From assembly GCA_002835675.1 (NCBI GenBank), contig PIZR01000002.1, positions 1,031,878 to 1,095,877 on the forward strand: 64,000 nucleotides of DNA, written 5' to 3'. Below are positions 52,588-61,698 of the stretch, piece after piece. The DNA comes from Bacillus sp. BA3 (GTDB taxonomy: Bacteria > Bacillota > Bacilli > Bacillales > DSM-1321). The translations under genes and the position numbers were made by a program. Positions within the stretch are counted from its first letter, which is position 1; the number at the start of each line of letters is the position of its first letter. The notes beneath the pieces were generated by a model. It worked only from the letters and a program-made list of their open reading frames with translations, made no database searches and was not told where the DNA came from.

Positions 52588-54009
52588 ATGGAGAACAAAA
52601 ATACTCAATTGAACTTTAAAGATGAGCCAGAAAAAGGATTAAAACGTGAGCTGAAAACAAATCAGCTTTCCATGATCGCGATGGGCTGTGCCATCGGGAC
52701 AGGGCTATTCCTTGGCAGCGGGCTTGCGATTCAAGCGGCAGGGCCAAGTGTATTGCTCAGTTATGCTCTTGGGGCGTTCATTGTTTTACTGTTGATGGGC
52801 TGTTTAGCCGAAATGACGGTTGCCCATCCTACTTCCGGATCTTTTGGAGCCATTGCGGAAAAGTACATGACTCCTATGGCAGGCTATCTTGTCCGCTATT
52901 CTTATTGGATTGGCAATGTTTTGGCTGTTGGGGTTGAAGTAAGTGCAGTCAGCGTATATATGAATTATTGGTTTCCGAGCGTTCCGGGAATCGTATGGAT
53001 TTTGCTGTTTGCAGGGGTCCTGATTTATGTAAATGCTACCAGCGTGAATACATTCGCGACATTTGAGTATTGGTTCTCCTTTATTAAAATAAGTGCCATT
53101 GTTGGTTTTATCCTTCTTGGAGCCTATGTACTATTCGGTTCATCCGAACAGCCACATATAGGACCGGAAAACTTCGTGAATGAAGGCGGTTTTTTCCCAT
53201 TTGGTTTGAAGGGGATGTGGATAGCCGTATTTATTTCTTTATTCAGCTTTCTTGGAACTGAATTGATAGCGGTTACATCAGGGGAAGCAAAAGATCCAGA
53301 TGCAGCTGTCCCAAAAGCATTAAAAGCAACCGTGTTCCGTTTATCCACTTTCTATGTGCTGACAATCGGCATCATGCTGATGATCGTTCCTTGGAAAACG
53401 GCTGGGATCGAGGTAAGTCCATTCGTAAAAGTGATGGAAATATTGAACATTCCAGGTGCATCCGGGATCATGAACTTCATTATTTTAACGGCTGCCATAT
53501 CTGCCATGAACGCTCAGCTTTATGCTTCAACACGGATGATGTTTTCATTGGCACGTGGGAAAAATGCACCTAGCTTTTTAGGAACGTTAAACAAAAGGGG
53601 TGTTCCTACAAAAGCACTTGCAGTCTCTTCAACGGGAATTTTCATCGCTGCAGGCGTTCATGCGTTACTTCCTGGTTCATCCTATGCCTTCATGATGGGG
53701 ATTTCCATGTTCGGTGCCATGTTCACATGGCTCATGATCTTCATTTCCCATTTGTTTTTCAGGGTTACATGGGATAAAACAGGCGGACGCAAGTTACCGG
53801 TAAGGATGATTGGTTTTCCCTATTTAACGATACTAGGAGCCGTTCTTCTATTTAGTTTGATGATTACGTCATGGTTTACGGATTTCAAAATCATGCTTCA
53901 ATTCGGGATTCCTTGGTTACTATTTTTAGCTGTTGCTTATTTTATTTCAAAAAGAAGAAATATTAACCATAATGTAATGGAAGAATCTCTGGAAAAGAAG
54001 ATAGAATAG
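52588..54009 (+). CDS. Amino acid permease of the kyn operon, probably for tryptophan or kynurenine
   Basis: A 473-residue APC-superfamily permease with about 12 helices, beginning GLKRELKTNQLSMIAMGCAI and containing SFLGTELIAVTSGEAKDPDA. Its place between kynU and kynA suggests import of the pathway substrate, tryptophan or kynurenine, but the protein resembles several amino acid permeases and the substrate is not proven. Confidence 0.82.
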   Translation: MENKNTQLNFKDEPEKGLKRELKTNQLSMIAMGCAIGTGLFLGSGLAIQAAGPSVLLSYALGAFIVLLLMGCLAEMTVAHPTSGSFGAIAEKYMTPMAGYLVRYSYWIGNVLAVGVEVSAVSVYMNYWFPSVPGIVWILLFAGVLIYVNATSVNTFATFEYWFSFIKISAIVGFILLGAYVLFGSSEQPHIGPENFVNEGGFFPFGLKGMWIAVFISLFSFLGTELIAVTSGEAKDPDAAVPKALKATVFRLSTFYVLTIGIMLMIVPWKTAGIEVSPFVKVMEILNIPGASGIMNFIILTAAISAMNAQLYASTRMMFSLARGKNAPSFLGTLNKRGVPTKALAVSSTGIFIAAGVHALLPGSSYAFMMGISMFGAMFTWLMIFISHLFFRVTWDKTGGRKLPVRMIGFPYLTILGAVLLFSLMITSWFTDFKIMLQFGIPWLLFLAVAYFISKRRNINHNVMEESLEKKIE

Positions 54010-54060
54010 AATGACGAAATAAATAGTTTTTTGCATATGGAAAAGTGAGGAGATTGCGGA

Positions 54061-54915
54061 ATGAAAAATGTGGATAACAATGAAAAAACAATAACGGGTC
54101 TAGAGAAAGAAATTCAAACCGACTTTCAAAAATCGATGTCTTACGGAGATTATCTCCACCTTGATAAGATTTTAACCAGTCAACATAGATGTTCCGATCA
54201 TCATGATGAAATGCTATTTATCATTATCCACCAAGCGAGTGAGCTATGGATGAAGCTCATTTTACATGAGTTGACAGCAGCGACTGAGTCTATCCGCCAA
54301 AACAAGCTGGAACCTTCGTTTAAAATGCTGTCTCGCGTTTCAAGGATCCAGCAGCAATTGATTCAGTCATGGAATGTCCTTTCAACTTTAACGCCGGCTG
54401 AATACATGGAGTTCAGGGATAAACTGGGACAATCTTCCGGATTCCAATCTTATCAGAATCGTTTGATTGAATTTGCATTAGGAAACAAAAATGTCCATAC
54501 GCTATCAGTCTATCAGCACCAAACAGAGTTATACGAGCAAATGCAGCAGGCCCTTCATGAGCCAAGTATTTATGACGCGGCGATTAATGCTCTTGTAGCC
54601 CGTGGATTACCTATTGATCAAGGAGCCATCAGCAGGGATTGGTCACAAAGATATGAACCAAATGCCAGTGTAGAAGAGGCATGGCTGACTGTTTATCGCG
54701 ATGTTGAGCAATATTGGGACTTATACGAGCTGGGCGAAAAGTTAGTGGACATTGGCCACCAACAGCAATTATGGCGTTTTAATCATATGACCACAGTGGA
54801 AAGGATTATTGGTAATAAGCAAGGTACTGGCGGATCATCAGGTGTAACGTATTTAAAAAGAGCACTTGATCAACACTTTTTCCCAGAACTATGGAGTTTA
54901 AGAACGAAGCTATGA
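54061..54915 (+). CDS. kynA: Tryptophan 2,3-dioxygenase KynA
   Basis: A 284-residue haem enzyme that opens the indole ring of tryptophan to N-formylkynurenine. Motifs are [35 protein letters not shown] and [14 protein letters not shown] with the haem-ligand His. [15 protein letters not shown] is the conserved substrate loop. GTGAGGAG precedes the start. Confidence 0.96.
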   Translation: MKNVDNNEKTITGLEKEIQTDFQKSMSYGDYLHLDKILTSQHRCSDHHDEMLFIIIHQASELWMKLILHELTAATESIRQNKLEPSFKMLSRVSRIQQQLIQSWNVLSTLTPAEYMEFRDKLGQSSGFQSYQNRLIEFALGNKNVHTLSVYQHQTELYEQMQQALHEPSIYDAAINALVARGLPIDQGAISRDWSQRYEPNASVEEAWLTVYRDVEQYWDLYELGEKLVDIGHQQQLWRFNHMTTVERIIGNKQGTGGSSGVTYLKRALDQHFFPELWSLRTKL

Positions 54916-54961
54916 TGTAATAAGCAGCAGAGAAACAGCCAGCAGAGATGGAGGTAAATGC

Positions 54962-55588
54962 ATGGGGACATGGATTGATATTTCACAACGTCTGGATGAT
55001 AACGTTGCAGTTTGGCCTGGAGATACACCTTTCTCTTATAAAGTAAATTGGAGTAAAGAAGAAAGTGGATCTGTCAATGTTGGTCAAATCAATATGAGTA
55101 TCCATACCGGTACCCATATTGATGCACCTTTTCATTTTGATGACGATGGAAAAAGAGTGATTGATTTGGATCTCGACTTATATATGGGAATTGCCCGAGT
55201 TATCCATTTAGCAAACAAGACAAGCATCGGAGTCGATGAATTATCCAGTATAGATCTAACTGGCGTTACCCGTCTGTTAATACGGACAGATGCATGGCAG
55301 GATCGAAGTGTGTTTCCACAAACGATTCCTCCTATCCAGCCAGAATTAGCGGCATATCTTTCAGAAATGGGCGTCCGTCTTATTGGTCTTGATTTACCAT
55401 CAGTAGATCCACTGGATAGTAAAGAACTGTCTGCCCACCATGAACTTGCCGGTCATGGAATTCACATTTTGGAAGGACTTGTATTAGACGATATAGGACC
55501 GGGTAATTATGAGCTGGCAGCCCTCCCTCTTCCTTTAGTTGAAGCAGATGGAAGTCCGGTACGTGCTGTGTTGAAAAAGTTACCCTAA
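54962..55588 (+). CDS. kynB: Kynurenine formamidase KynB
   Basis: A 208-residue cyclase/formamidase-family hydrolase that removes the formyl group from N-formylkynurenine. The zinc-binding motif is HTGTHIDAPFHF (HxGTHxDxPxHF). SVDPLDSKELSAHHEL is the second conserved region. GGAGG lies eight bases before the start. It completes the path from tryptophan to anthranilate with KynA and KynU. Confidence 0.95.
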   Translation: MGTWIDISQRLDDNVAVWPGDTPFSYKVNWSKEESGSVNVGQINMSIHTGTHIDAPFHFDDDGKRVIDLDLDLYMGIARVIHLANKTSIGVDELSSIDLTGVTRLLIRTDAWQDRSVFPQTIPPIQPELAAYLSEMGVRLIGLDLPSVDPLDSKELSAHHELAGHGIHILEGLVLDDIGPGNYELAALPLPLVEADGSPVRAVLKKLP

Positions 55589-55601
55589 CAAATTTTTTCA
55601 A

Positions 55602-55642
55602 AAAACGAGCCAGATCAAAAAATGATTTGGCTTGTTTTTTTT
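55602..55642 (+). terminator. Terminator of the kyn operon
   Basis: AAAACGAGCCAGATC pairs with GATTTGGCTTGTTTT and runs into eight T, 14 bases after the kynB stop. Confidence 0.85.
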
Positions 55643-55753
55643 ATTGCCTCCCTTTCTATTGAGGTAACTATTAACTATCAAATTTATCTCCCTAAACCAA
55701 GTGCATTTATGTTATAATTTTCAGAATTCATCACTAAGAGTGGAGGTCCGAAT

Positions 55754-56386
55754 ATGGAAAACTTTTATTTGTTCATCATCATGTGCATCCTTCTCATCAT
55801 CTTACCCGGTCCAGATACAGCAATAGCCACAAGAAACACCGTTACCGTGGGGACGTCGGGAGGTTTTAAAACGATGTTCGGCACGTGCTGTGCCCTGCTT
55901 ATTCATACATCAGCTGCCGTGTTCGGACTTTCGGCAATCATTGTGAAATCCGCTTTACTATTTTCCATCTTCAAATATGTCGGTGCCGTTTACTTAGTAT
56001 ATCTAGGCTTCAAGACCCTATGGGGATTAAGGAATAAACAAGTGGCCGCAGCGGCGGAAACATCAGTCAAAAGTAAGTACGAAAACCAGTCTTGCTTTAA
56101 GCAAGGCTTCCTTACCAATCTGCTGAACCCTAAAGTGGCCGTCTTCTTTTTAACGTTCCTGCCTCAGTTCGTGAACCCGGGAAATGATACGTTTTTACCG
56201 TTCCTGATCATGGGCATGACGTACACCGTTTTAACTGCGTTGTGGTTTGTATTTTATATCTATCTGCTGAACCAGATCAGTACTTTCATGAAAAAGCCTA
56301 GAACCCAAGCGATTTTCGAGGGTATAACCGGGACGGTCTTGATTGGTTTCGGGTTAAAGCTAGCTCTGGAAAAAGCTCATAATTAA
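55754..56386 (+). CDS. LysE/RhtB-family amino acid exporter
   Basis: A 210-residue protein with about six helices. The family start is LLIILPGPDTAIATRNTVTV, followed by GAVYLVYLGFKTLWGL and KQGFLTNLLNPKVAVFFLTF. It exports amino acids or related metabolites; the substrate is unknown. Its place after the kyn operon may be accidental, as terminators separate them. Confidence 0.88.
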   Translation: MENFYLFIIMCILLIILPGPDTAIATRNTVTVGTSGGFKTMFGTCCALLIHTSAAVFGLSAIIVKSALLFSIFKYVGAVYLVYLGFKTLWGLRNKQVAAAAETSVKSKYENQSCFKQGFLTNLLNPKVAVFFLTFLPQFVNPGNDTFLPFLIMGMTYTVLTALWFVFYIYLLNQISTFMKKPRTQAIFEGITGTVLIGFGLKLALEKAHN

Positions 56387-56390
56387 TCTG

Positions 56391-56444
56391 AACTGCACCC
56401 TAATTGTTAGAAACACCTAACAATCAGAGGTGCAGTTTTTTGCA
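56391..56444 (+). terminator. Terminator of the LysE gene
   Basis: AACTGCACC pairs with GGTGCAGTT and an inner ATTGTTAG with CTAACAAT, followed by six T. Confidence 0.85.
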
Positions 56445-56522
56445 GAAACAGGGATTAAGGTACTTGCTGAGTTAGTGTCACAATAAATGAAACGATAATG
56501 TTTTCAAAAGAGAATCATATGT

Positions 56523-56651
56523 TCACTTCACTATTTTTCCCCCGTCACCGAACAACAGAATGTACAGTTTACCAGTTTTCCAATCTTCGCTTGCAGGGAT
56601 TAAAAACAATGCACAAATGCTTACTAAAGATAATCTTAGTAAAAGTTTCAT
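56523..56651 (-). CDS. Possible exported 42-residue peptide
   Basis: An ATG six bases after AGGGGG opens MKLLLRLSLVSICALFLIPA and then SEDWKTGKLYILLFGDGGKI with a VK end. The first 20 residues form a good signal peptide with a likely cut after PAS. The size fits secreted signalling or toxin-like peptides, but no rap-like or immunity gene is adjacent. A longer frame to 56804 exists but is unsupported by a start site. Confidence 0.4.
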   Translation of the reverse strand: MKLLLRLSLVSICALFLIPASEDWKTGKLYILLFGDGGKIVK

Positions 56652-56893
56652 TTCCATCCCCCTATTATTGTTTTTCTGCACTTTACCATAAACTACCACA
56701 AACAACGCTTTTGAACACAGTATATACGATACAAATATTATGAACTCCCCTAAGGGAGCCTTACATGCTTCTGAAAATTGGAATTTTTTAAATTCTTTGG
56801 TCATTCAACTTTTTGTTTAGGGTTGTCCAAACATCTTGAGGAATTTCTGCATTTATTATCATGTGGCAATTTATAAAAAAAAGGATGAACGCT

Positions 56894-57535
56894 GTGTCAA
56901 AGAAAAAAGATGAGAAAACCAGTAAGAATAACAACGGTCAGAGTACTCGGTATACGACCGATGTTTGTGTTTTCATTTTAGGTAACGCTGCTGAAGTAAG
57001 AGAAGAAGATATAAGAACACAATTTAAATACGCCAGTGACATATGGGGAATTGATTTTCGGCCTAATATTTGTGATTTAAGAACTAAAGAAGGAGCACGG
57101 AAGTGTGGTTTGAAAACTGATGCCACTATAGCAAGGATCTCCGTACCTTTGCGGATGAGACAACGGGAGAAAGTTTTTAGAGCCTTAAGAAAAGGTAATC
57201 GTGGCCGTCAAACTGGACTTGCTGTGTTTTACATTAATGCACAAGACCTTAAAGATGGAAAGGCTATTGCTAACGTCAGCTGGGATAATAAAGGAACACT
57301 GGGTAATATCGTCATGACATATGATACATTCCAACAAAAAAATATGGATATCTTGGCTCATGAATTCGGACATGCCTTGTTAGTCAATGCACGTCATTTA
57401 AATGATAAAAACAACATTATGTATCCCTCAGGGACAGTAATCGTACCACCAATCTCACAAAGACAACTAAGGGCTATGACTACCTCCAAGCAAAGAGCAA
57501 AAGCCTATAAAAGACCTTATGTTTACAGAATTTGA
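56894..57535 (+). CDS. Metzincin-like zinc metalloprotease
   Basis: A 213-residue protein. The zinc site is HEFGHALLVNARH (about 165-177), followed by the Met-turn-like segment NNIMYPSG. The GTG at 56894 follows AAAGGATG by eight bases; in-frame ATGs at 56861 and 56888 are less well placed. The N-terminus is lysine and asparagine rich and has no signal peptide. Between the second and third histidines there are seven residues instead of the metzincin five, and no glycine. Both ends are strongly basic. The role is unknown. Confidence 0.6.
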   Translation: MSKKKDEKTSKNNNGQSTRYTTDVCVFILGNAAEVREEDIRTQFKYASDIWGIDFRPNICDLRTKEGARKCGLKTDATIARISVPLRMRQREKVFRALRKGNRGRQTGLAVFYINAQDLKDGKAIANVSWDNKGTLGNIVMTYDTFQQKNMDILAHEFGHALLVNARHLNDKNNIMYPSGTVIVPPISQRQLRAMTTSKQRAKAYKRPYVYRI

Positions 57536-57676
57536 AGCCCGATAGAAATGATGAATCCTCCCTCGTGATACATGTACAAGCTATATAAATGTTATATTAA
57601 ACGGGACCAGAAATAAGGCTATGAATGTTACAATATAAAAAACATATTTTGTTATTTTTATACAGGGAGAATAGAA

Positions 57677-58021
57677 ATGAAAACTATTGAAGTTAGGAAA
57701 ACAAAGGATATCGGATTAGGTTCCCTTTCTTTTGCACTATGTTTAATCGGAATATTGTTTACCTTTCAATTTGGCGATAAACCTTGCATAGGAGATGATA
57801 TTTTAAATAATATCGGACTAAGCGCATGGTCAAATGGAGATTCAGGTATTCATTATACAATGTTCTATTCGGCTATATTTTTCATCCCTTCCTTTATCAT
57901 TGGTCATATTTATCCCGATAACAGAGGAGCAAAAGCAGGGAAAATCATATCAGGTTTCCTATCAATTCTTATTGTTTCAGTACTATTAACTATTATTATC
58001 GATTTGGTGTGGGGACCTTGA
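57677..58021 (+). CDS. Small three-helix membrane protein
   Basis: A 114-residue protein with helices at about 14-32, 58-76 and 88-110. The loop between the first two has a CIGDDILNNIGLSAWSNGDS segment. GGGAG precedes the start. I do not recognise the family. Confidence 0.6.
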   Translation: MKTIEVRKTKDIGLGSLSFALCLIGILFTFQFGDKPCIGDDILNNIGLSAWSNGDSGIHYTMFYSAIFFIPSFIIGHIYPDNRGAKAGKIISGFLSILIVSVLLTIIIDLVWGP

Positions 58022-58108
58022 ATGAGCCTTTGAGAACTAAGGCCAAATTAAAGGGTATGAGCCCAGTATTACCGACCTCATACCCCAAGCCACCCCTATG
58101 GTCTTCAA

Positions 58109-58960
58109 TCACTCAAAGTAACCATTCACGAAAAATCCAATTGTTTCACGTTCGTCCTCAGTTAGATCCCGCTTTAGTTCTTTAGCCAGTTCCTGCTCCA
58201 TTAAAGCTCGGTTTCCCCGGTGTTCGACCACCGCTCTGGCACATTCTTTCATTAGCTTAAGCTCCGCCTCCATTTCCAGTCTCGTGCAAGGCTTATCATG
58301 ATGGGAGAGTATGTAGGTTTCGGCATCATAGGCTTCAATTTTCTTAATGAGCAGCGAAGCCTGTTCAGGCGTATAATTCCATTTTTCAGCATAAAGATTG
58401 GCATAAAGGCAGTCTCCAAGAAATAATGTTTTTTCCTCCCGTACATAGATGATGCAGGAATCTTTAGCATGATCGCCCCCTACATGCTCAATGACACAGG
58501 TTATATTGCCGAGATCGATCGTCATCGTTCTTTCAAAGATGATATCGGGCAGAGGAAAGGAAATCTCTCTATTCGTCCCATGCTCCAATTTGATTGCATC
58601 GGCGCAAAAGGTAATCTCCGTCCCTTCTTCGACCCGTTGATCAAGGGCCCGATCTTCCCATGAAAGCTGCTGCATATCTTTAATGTTGGTGTATGTTTTT
58701 TCCTGACAAATCACTGGAATCCCGATATTCTCCAGTCCGAAAACATGGTCCCAGTGTGAATGGGTAAGAACGAGGAAATTCCCGCTAATATCATTCCGAA
58801 GCAATTCGTCCTTAAAGAGCTGTGCATGCCTGACTGAGTTACCGGCATCGATGATAAGCGTTTTCTTGTTTCCCGTCACGGCGGCAAGAACCGGGCGATC
58901 CGTTTCCTGAACTGGCGGCAGGTAGACAATACGTTTCGATAGGTGCTGTAATGTTTGCAT
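58109..58960 (-). CDS. MBL-fold metallo-hydrolase
   Basis: A 283-residue metallo-beta-lactamase-fold hydrolase. Metal motifs are LTHSHWDHVFG, HVGGDHAKDSCI, LFLGDCLY and the C-terminal LSHHDKP. The ATG at 58960 follows AAGGAG by nine bases and gives the usual length; the frame extends to 59020. The substrate is unknown. It stands alone. Confidence 0.85.
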   Translation of the reverse strand: MQTLQHLSKRIVYLPPVQETDRPVLAAVTGNKKTLIIDAGNSVRHAQLFKDELLRNDISGNFLVLTHSHWDHVFGLENIGIPVICQEKTYTNIKDMQQLSWEDRALDQRVEEGTEITFCADAIKLEHGTNREISFPLPDIIFERTMTIDLGNITCVIEHVGGDHAKDSCIIYVREEKTLFLGDCLYANLYAEKWNYTPEQASLLIKKIEAYDAETYILSHHDKPCTRLEMEAELKLMKECARAVVEHRGNRALMEQELAKELKRDLTEDERETIGFFVNGYFE

Positions 58961-59053
58961 GTTTCTGTTCTCCTTACGATTGTTGTTGTGATTAGCTTGC
59001 TCAAGTATAGCAAATTCCACATGGATTCATAAGATAATCTCCGCGAAAGGTTA

Positions 59054-59088
59054 AAAAGACAACAATCACTCAGATTGCTGTCTTTTCG
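59054..59088 (-). terminator. Terminator of the phospholipase D-like gene
   Basis: On the minus strand AAAAGACAGCAATC pairs with GATTGTTGTCTTTT with one mismatch and is followed by T-poor sequence; it lies eight bases after the stop. Confidence 0.7.
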
Positions 59089-59095
59089 TCATCAT

Positions 59096-60523
59096 TCAAA
59101 TGAATCTATTCAAATATACCGTGACTTTCGAGAGGGCATTTAAAAAGGTGGATTTAACAAAAGACTCTTCCTTTTTCTGATCTTCAGGTGGTTCTATATA
59201 TTTTTTATTGTCGGCAACGAGTGTACTATTTGAGATTTTCGACTCGATGGCTCCTGTCAACTGCGCTGCAAATGCTTCACTATCGATGACCACCATCGAT
59301 TCTGTATTTAAAAAGGCAGATCGAGAATCCAAGTTGTAGGAACCCACTGCACTTAATCGTTGATCATAGACAACCGATTTACCATGCAAAGAATAAGGCT
59401 TTGAATATTCATAAAGCCTTGCCCCCGTCTCAACGATACTATCCCTAAGCTCCAAGTATCCGGAAAAAGCGATCACATTCGGGGTTGATGCCGTCGAGTT
59501 GGTTAGTATCGTCCAATCAGCCTTTGAATTCATCTTCTTCGGTACATATTCCTTCAAGGCATCCGCAGGAACGATATAGGGACTTTGGATGTATACCGAT
59601 TGATTGGCATTCGCCGCAATATCCAATAGAGATCTCCACACAAAAGGGTATTTGTTAAACCGTTCGATTGGATTATGAATGAAGGACACTTTTTTAGTAG
59701 GTGTTGTAGCCTTGCTCCAATCGACGGCTGGATTAACGAAATCGGCTTCAGTTTGCAAAGCTATGCTGTATTTATTCGCCAATGCACCTCTTTCACTTTT
59801 CCCTTTTTCCATTTGCCTTTTCGAAAGGTCCGAAAAGACATCGCTCGTATAAGGATGGGTCCATAATTCATTCAAATAGTCCTTCATTTCAACGATTACA
59901 CTATCTTTTTCCTCTTTAGCATTGAAAATGAGTACATCCCTGTCATAGACAAAATCCCTCGGCGGCTTGCTTGCTAAATACTTATCGGCGATATTTCTCC
60001 CTCCGATGATGCCCAACTTTCCATCTACAGTGATGATTTTGTCATGAAGGCGGTTATGCCAGGTCCACGGCTTAAATGGCTTAACTGTTTCGTAATATCT
60101 TAATTCAATGTTTTCATGCGAGGCCAATGCATAACGGGCACTGCTTAATTGACCTCTGAGTCCATGAGATATTCCATCCAGAAGGATTCGGACTTTGACA
60201 CCTCGGTCAGCTGCTTCGATCAAGGCTCCAAGAAAAAGTTCAGTTGATTTGCCTTTTCCAAAAGCATAGTAGGCAATATCGATTGAATGCTGGGCTTCCT
60301 GGATCATACGCATTCGGGCTAGTCCCGACTCATAACCGTCTTCGAGAAGCAGGACACGATCCACCGTGGATTCCTTCTCTCCCATATATGCACTTACCTG
60401 TTTAATCGGCCTATTTTCTTCTTTTTCTGCTTTGGGGAAAAGAACCACTGCCGTCACCACTACATAAAGAAAATATAATAGAAGAACGAGCAGAAATCCT
60501 TTTATTGCCGTTTTTACAGACAT
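59096..60523 (-). CDS. Membrane-anchored phospholipase D / cardiolipin synthase-like protein
   Basis: A 475-residue protein with an N-terminal membrane helix (about 8-30) and two HKD motifs, HDKIITVDGKLGIIGGRN (about 155-172) and HGKSVVYDQRLSAVGSYN (about 378-395). The layout (one helix, Ymt/ClsC-like HKD core) suggests transfer or hydrolysis of phosphatidyl groups. Bacterial ClsC-type cardiolipin synthases have the same core; biochemical role is open. Confidence 0.83.
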   Translation of the reverse strand: MSVKTAIKGFLLVLLLYFLYVVVTAVVLFPKAEKEENRPIKQVSAYMGEKESTVDRVLLLEDGYESGLARMRMIQEAQHSIDIAYYAFGKGKSTELFLGALIEAADRGVKVRILLDGISHGLRGQLSSARYALASHENIELRYYETVKPFKPWTWHNRLHDKIITVDGKLGIIGGRNIADKYLASKPPRDFVYDRDVLIFNAKEEKDSVIVEMKDYLNELWTHPYTSDVFSDLSKRQMEKGKSERGALANKYSIALQTEADFVNPAVDWSKATTPTKKVSFIHNPIERFNKYPFVWRSLLDIAANANQSVYIQSPYIVPADALKEYVPKKMNSKADWTILTNSTASTPNVIAFSGYLELRDSIVETGARLYEYSKPYSLHGKSVVYDQRLSAVGSYNLDSRSAFLNTESMVVIDSEAFAAQLTGAIESKISNSTLVADNKKYIEPPEDQKKEESFVKSTFLNALSKVTVYLNRFI

Positions 60524-60743
60524 TGAGCACTCCCCCCTTTAAGCGATATTTTATTACTATTCGTAATATGCAAAGACTCTATTCAAAATCTGCAGGCTTG
60601 ATAAATCTGACTACTATCGAGCGATGCCATTTACCCATCTGCTTGATCCTGGGTGGAACTTGGAACATTTATTTTCCTTTTAAATGTGACAAAGTGGTGA
60701 ACATGAAAGCAGTTGCATAATATGATAAAGAAGGAGGGATTTC

Positions 60744-61190
60744 ATGCTTAAACAACCTGATAGAATAAGTATCTTCAATTATTGTTTTGCATTAGGGGTA
60801 TCTGAAGTTTTCTTTTTATCCAGCTTTTATCTTTCCATTCTTGACGTTTCATTATTTGTAATCGCTTTACCATTTTCCGCTTTATTTCTAATGTTCTCCT
60901 TGTACCTATTCCTTCGAACGCACAAAGCAGTAAAGACCTTACCGAACCAAGATGAAAAAAGAAGGGAAATTCATGCCTTCTATCATCAATCTTTCGGGAT
61001 TTTCACGATCATTTTTTTCACTTTACTTTTTGTTGCTTTAGCCTATATTCCCTTGCTGGACAACGGAGGGCATTTCTATCTTCTTTATTGTTTACCGATG
61101 GCCTTGCTTTGTATGATTCCTTCAATTGTTTCTTATAAAGGAATGAAATTATTCAAACTGGATTCCGGCAAGGATTTAACGAAAGTCTAA
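60744..61190 (+). CDS. Four-helix membrane protein of unknown function
   Basis: A 148-residue protein with helices at about 12-30, 33-55, 83-102 and 110-130. The central loop is charged (THKAVKTLPNQDEKRREIHA). GGAGG precedes the start. No family recognised. Confidence 0.6.
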   Translation: MLKQPDRISIFNYCFALGVSEVFFLSSFYLSILDVSLFVIALPFSALFLMFSLYLFLRTHKAVKTLPNQDEKRREIHAFYHQSFGIFTIIFFTLLFVALAYIPLLDNGGHFYLLYCLPMALLCMIPSIVSYKGMKLFKLDSGKDLTKV

Positions 61191-61240
61191 TTGATTTTAC
61201 CAAAGACTTCGTTAAGCAATATCTCACCCATGTTTTTTAG

Positions 61241-61440
61241 TTGAATGTATAGGCAAAATGAGGATATAATATTGATAACTAATAAATAAAAAAAGACACT
61301 GGTTTAACCAGCGTCTTAATGAACAGCAAACTGCATAAAGAGCAGCGGCTTTCTGTGGTAAGTCAGTTGCTACTCGATCATGAAAGTAACCCTTTTCCTA
61401 CATACATCTGGCCGGATGGTATGGAGGGGGTTACTTTTTT
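61241..61440 (+). ncRNA. Probable antisense antitoxin RNA
   Basis: A promoter TTGAAT-N18-TATAAT (61241-61270) predicts a start near 61277. A hairpin pairing AAGTAACCC (61384) with GGGTTACTT before a T-run (ending about 61440) predicts the end, so the RNA is about 165 nt. It runs against the 3' half of the toxin mRNA, the layout of type I antitoxins such as RatA or SR4. Confidence 0.6.
61283..61317 (-). terminator. Terminator of the toxin mRNA
   Basis: On the minus strand AAGACGCTGGTT pairs with AACCAGTGTCTT (one mismatch), followed by TTTTTTTATTTATT. Confidence 0.8.
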
Positions 61441-61517
61441 AATGTAACCGCGATTACTGCGACGATTAAAGAGGCGAATGAAATCATTAGCATCAGTCCG
61501 TCCATAATAGAAATCAC
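61431..61517 (-). CDS. Type I toxin, putative holin-like (TxpA/BsrG/YonT-type) peptide
   Basis: A 28-residue hydrophobic peptide: MISIMDGLMLMISFASLIVA then VIAVTLKK. It starts with GTG eight bases after GGGGG. The pattern DGLMLMISFASLIVAVIAV with a lysine tail matches the putative holin-like toxin family found in type I toxin-antitoxin loci of Bacillus. The convergent RNA ending inside its 3' end is the expected antitoxin. Membrane damage when overproduced is the known family behaviour. Confidence 0.75.
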   Translation of the reverse strand: MISIMDGLMLMISFASLIVAVIAVTLKK

Positions 61518-61650
61518 CAGCGACACCCCCTTTCTGAAAAGGAGTGACCGCTGCCCACTATACCAAATTGCTGTCCATTTACTATTATATCTATATTTAC
61601 TTGTTATTTATAGCCAAAAATAGCTGTATTTAGTCTACTTTAATATCCAT

Positions 61651-61675
61651 AAAAAAAATCCCACTTAAAGTGAGA
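61651..61675 (-). terminator. Terminator of the peptidoglycan-binding protein gene
   Basis: TCCCACTT pairs with AGTGAGA; on the minus strand eight T follow. Confidence 0.75.
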
Positions 61676-61698
61676 ACATTTTTTGCATGTATATCCCT

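Noticed and set aside
56498..56743. Plus-strand 81-codon frame
   Set aside because: No ribosome site, and the opposite strand has a better supported small exported peptide.
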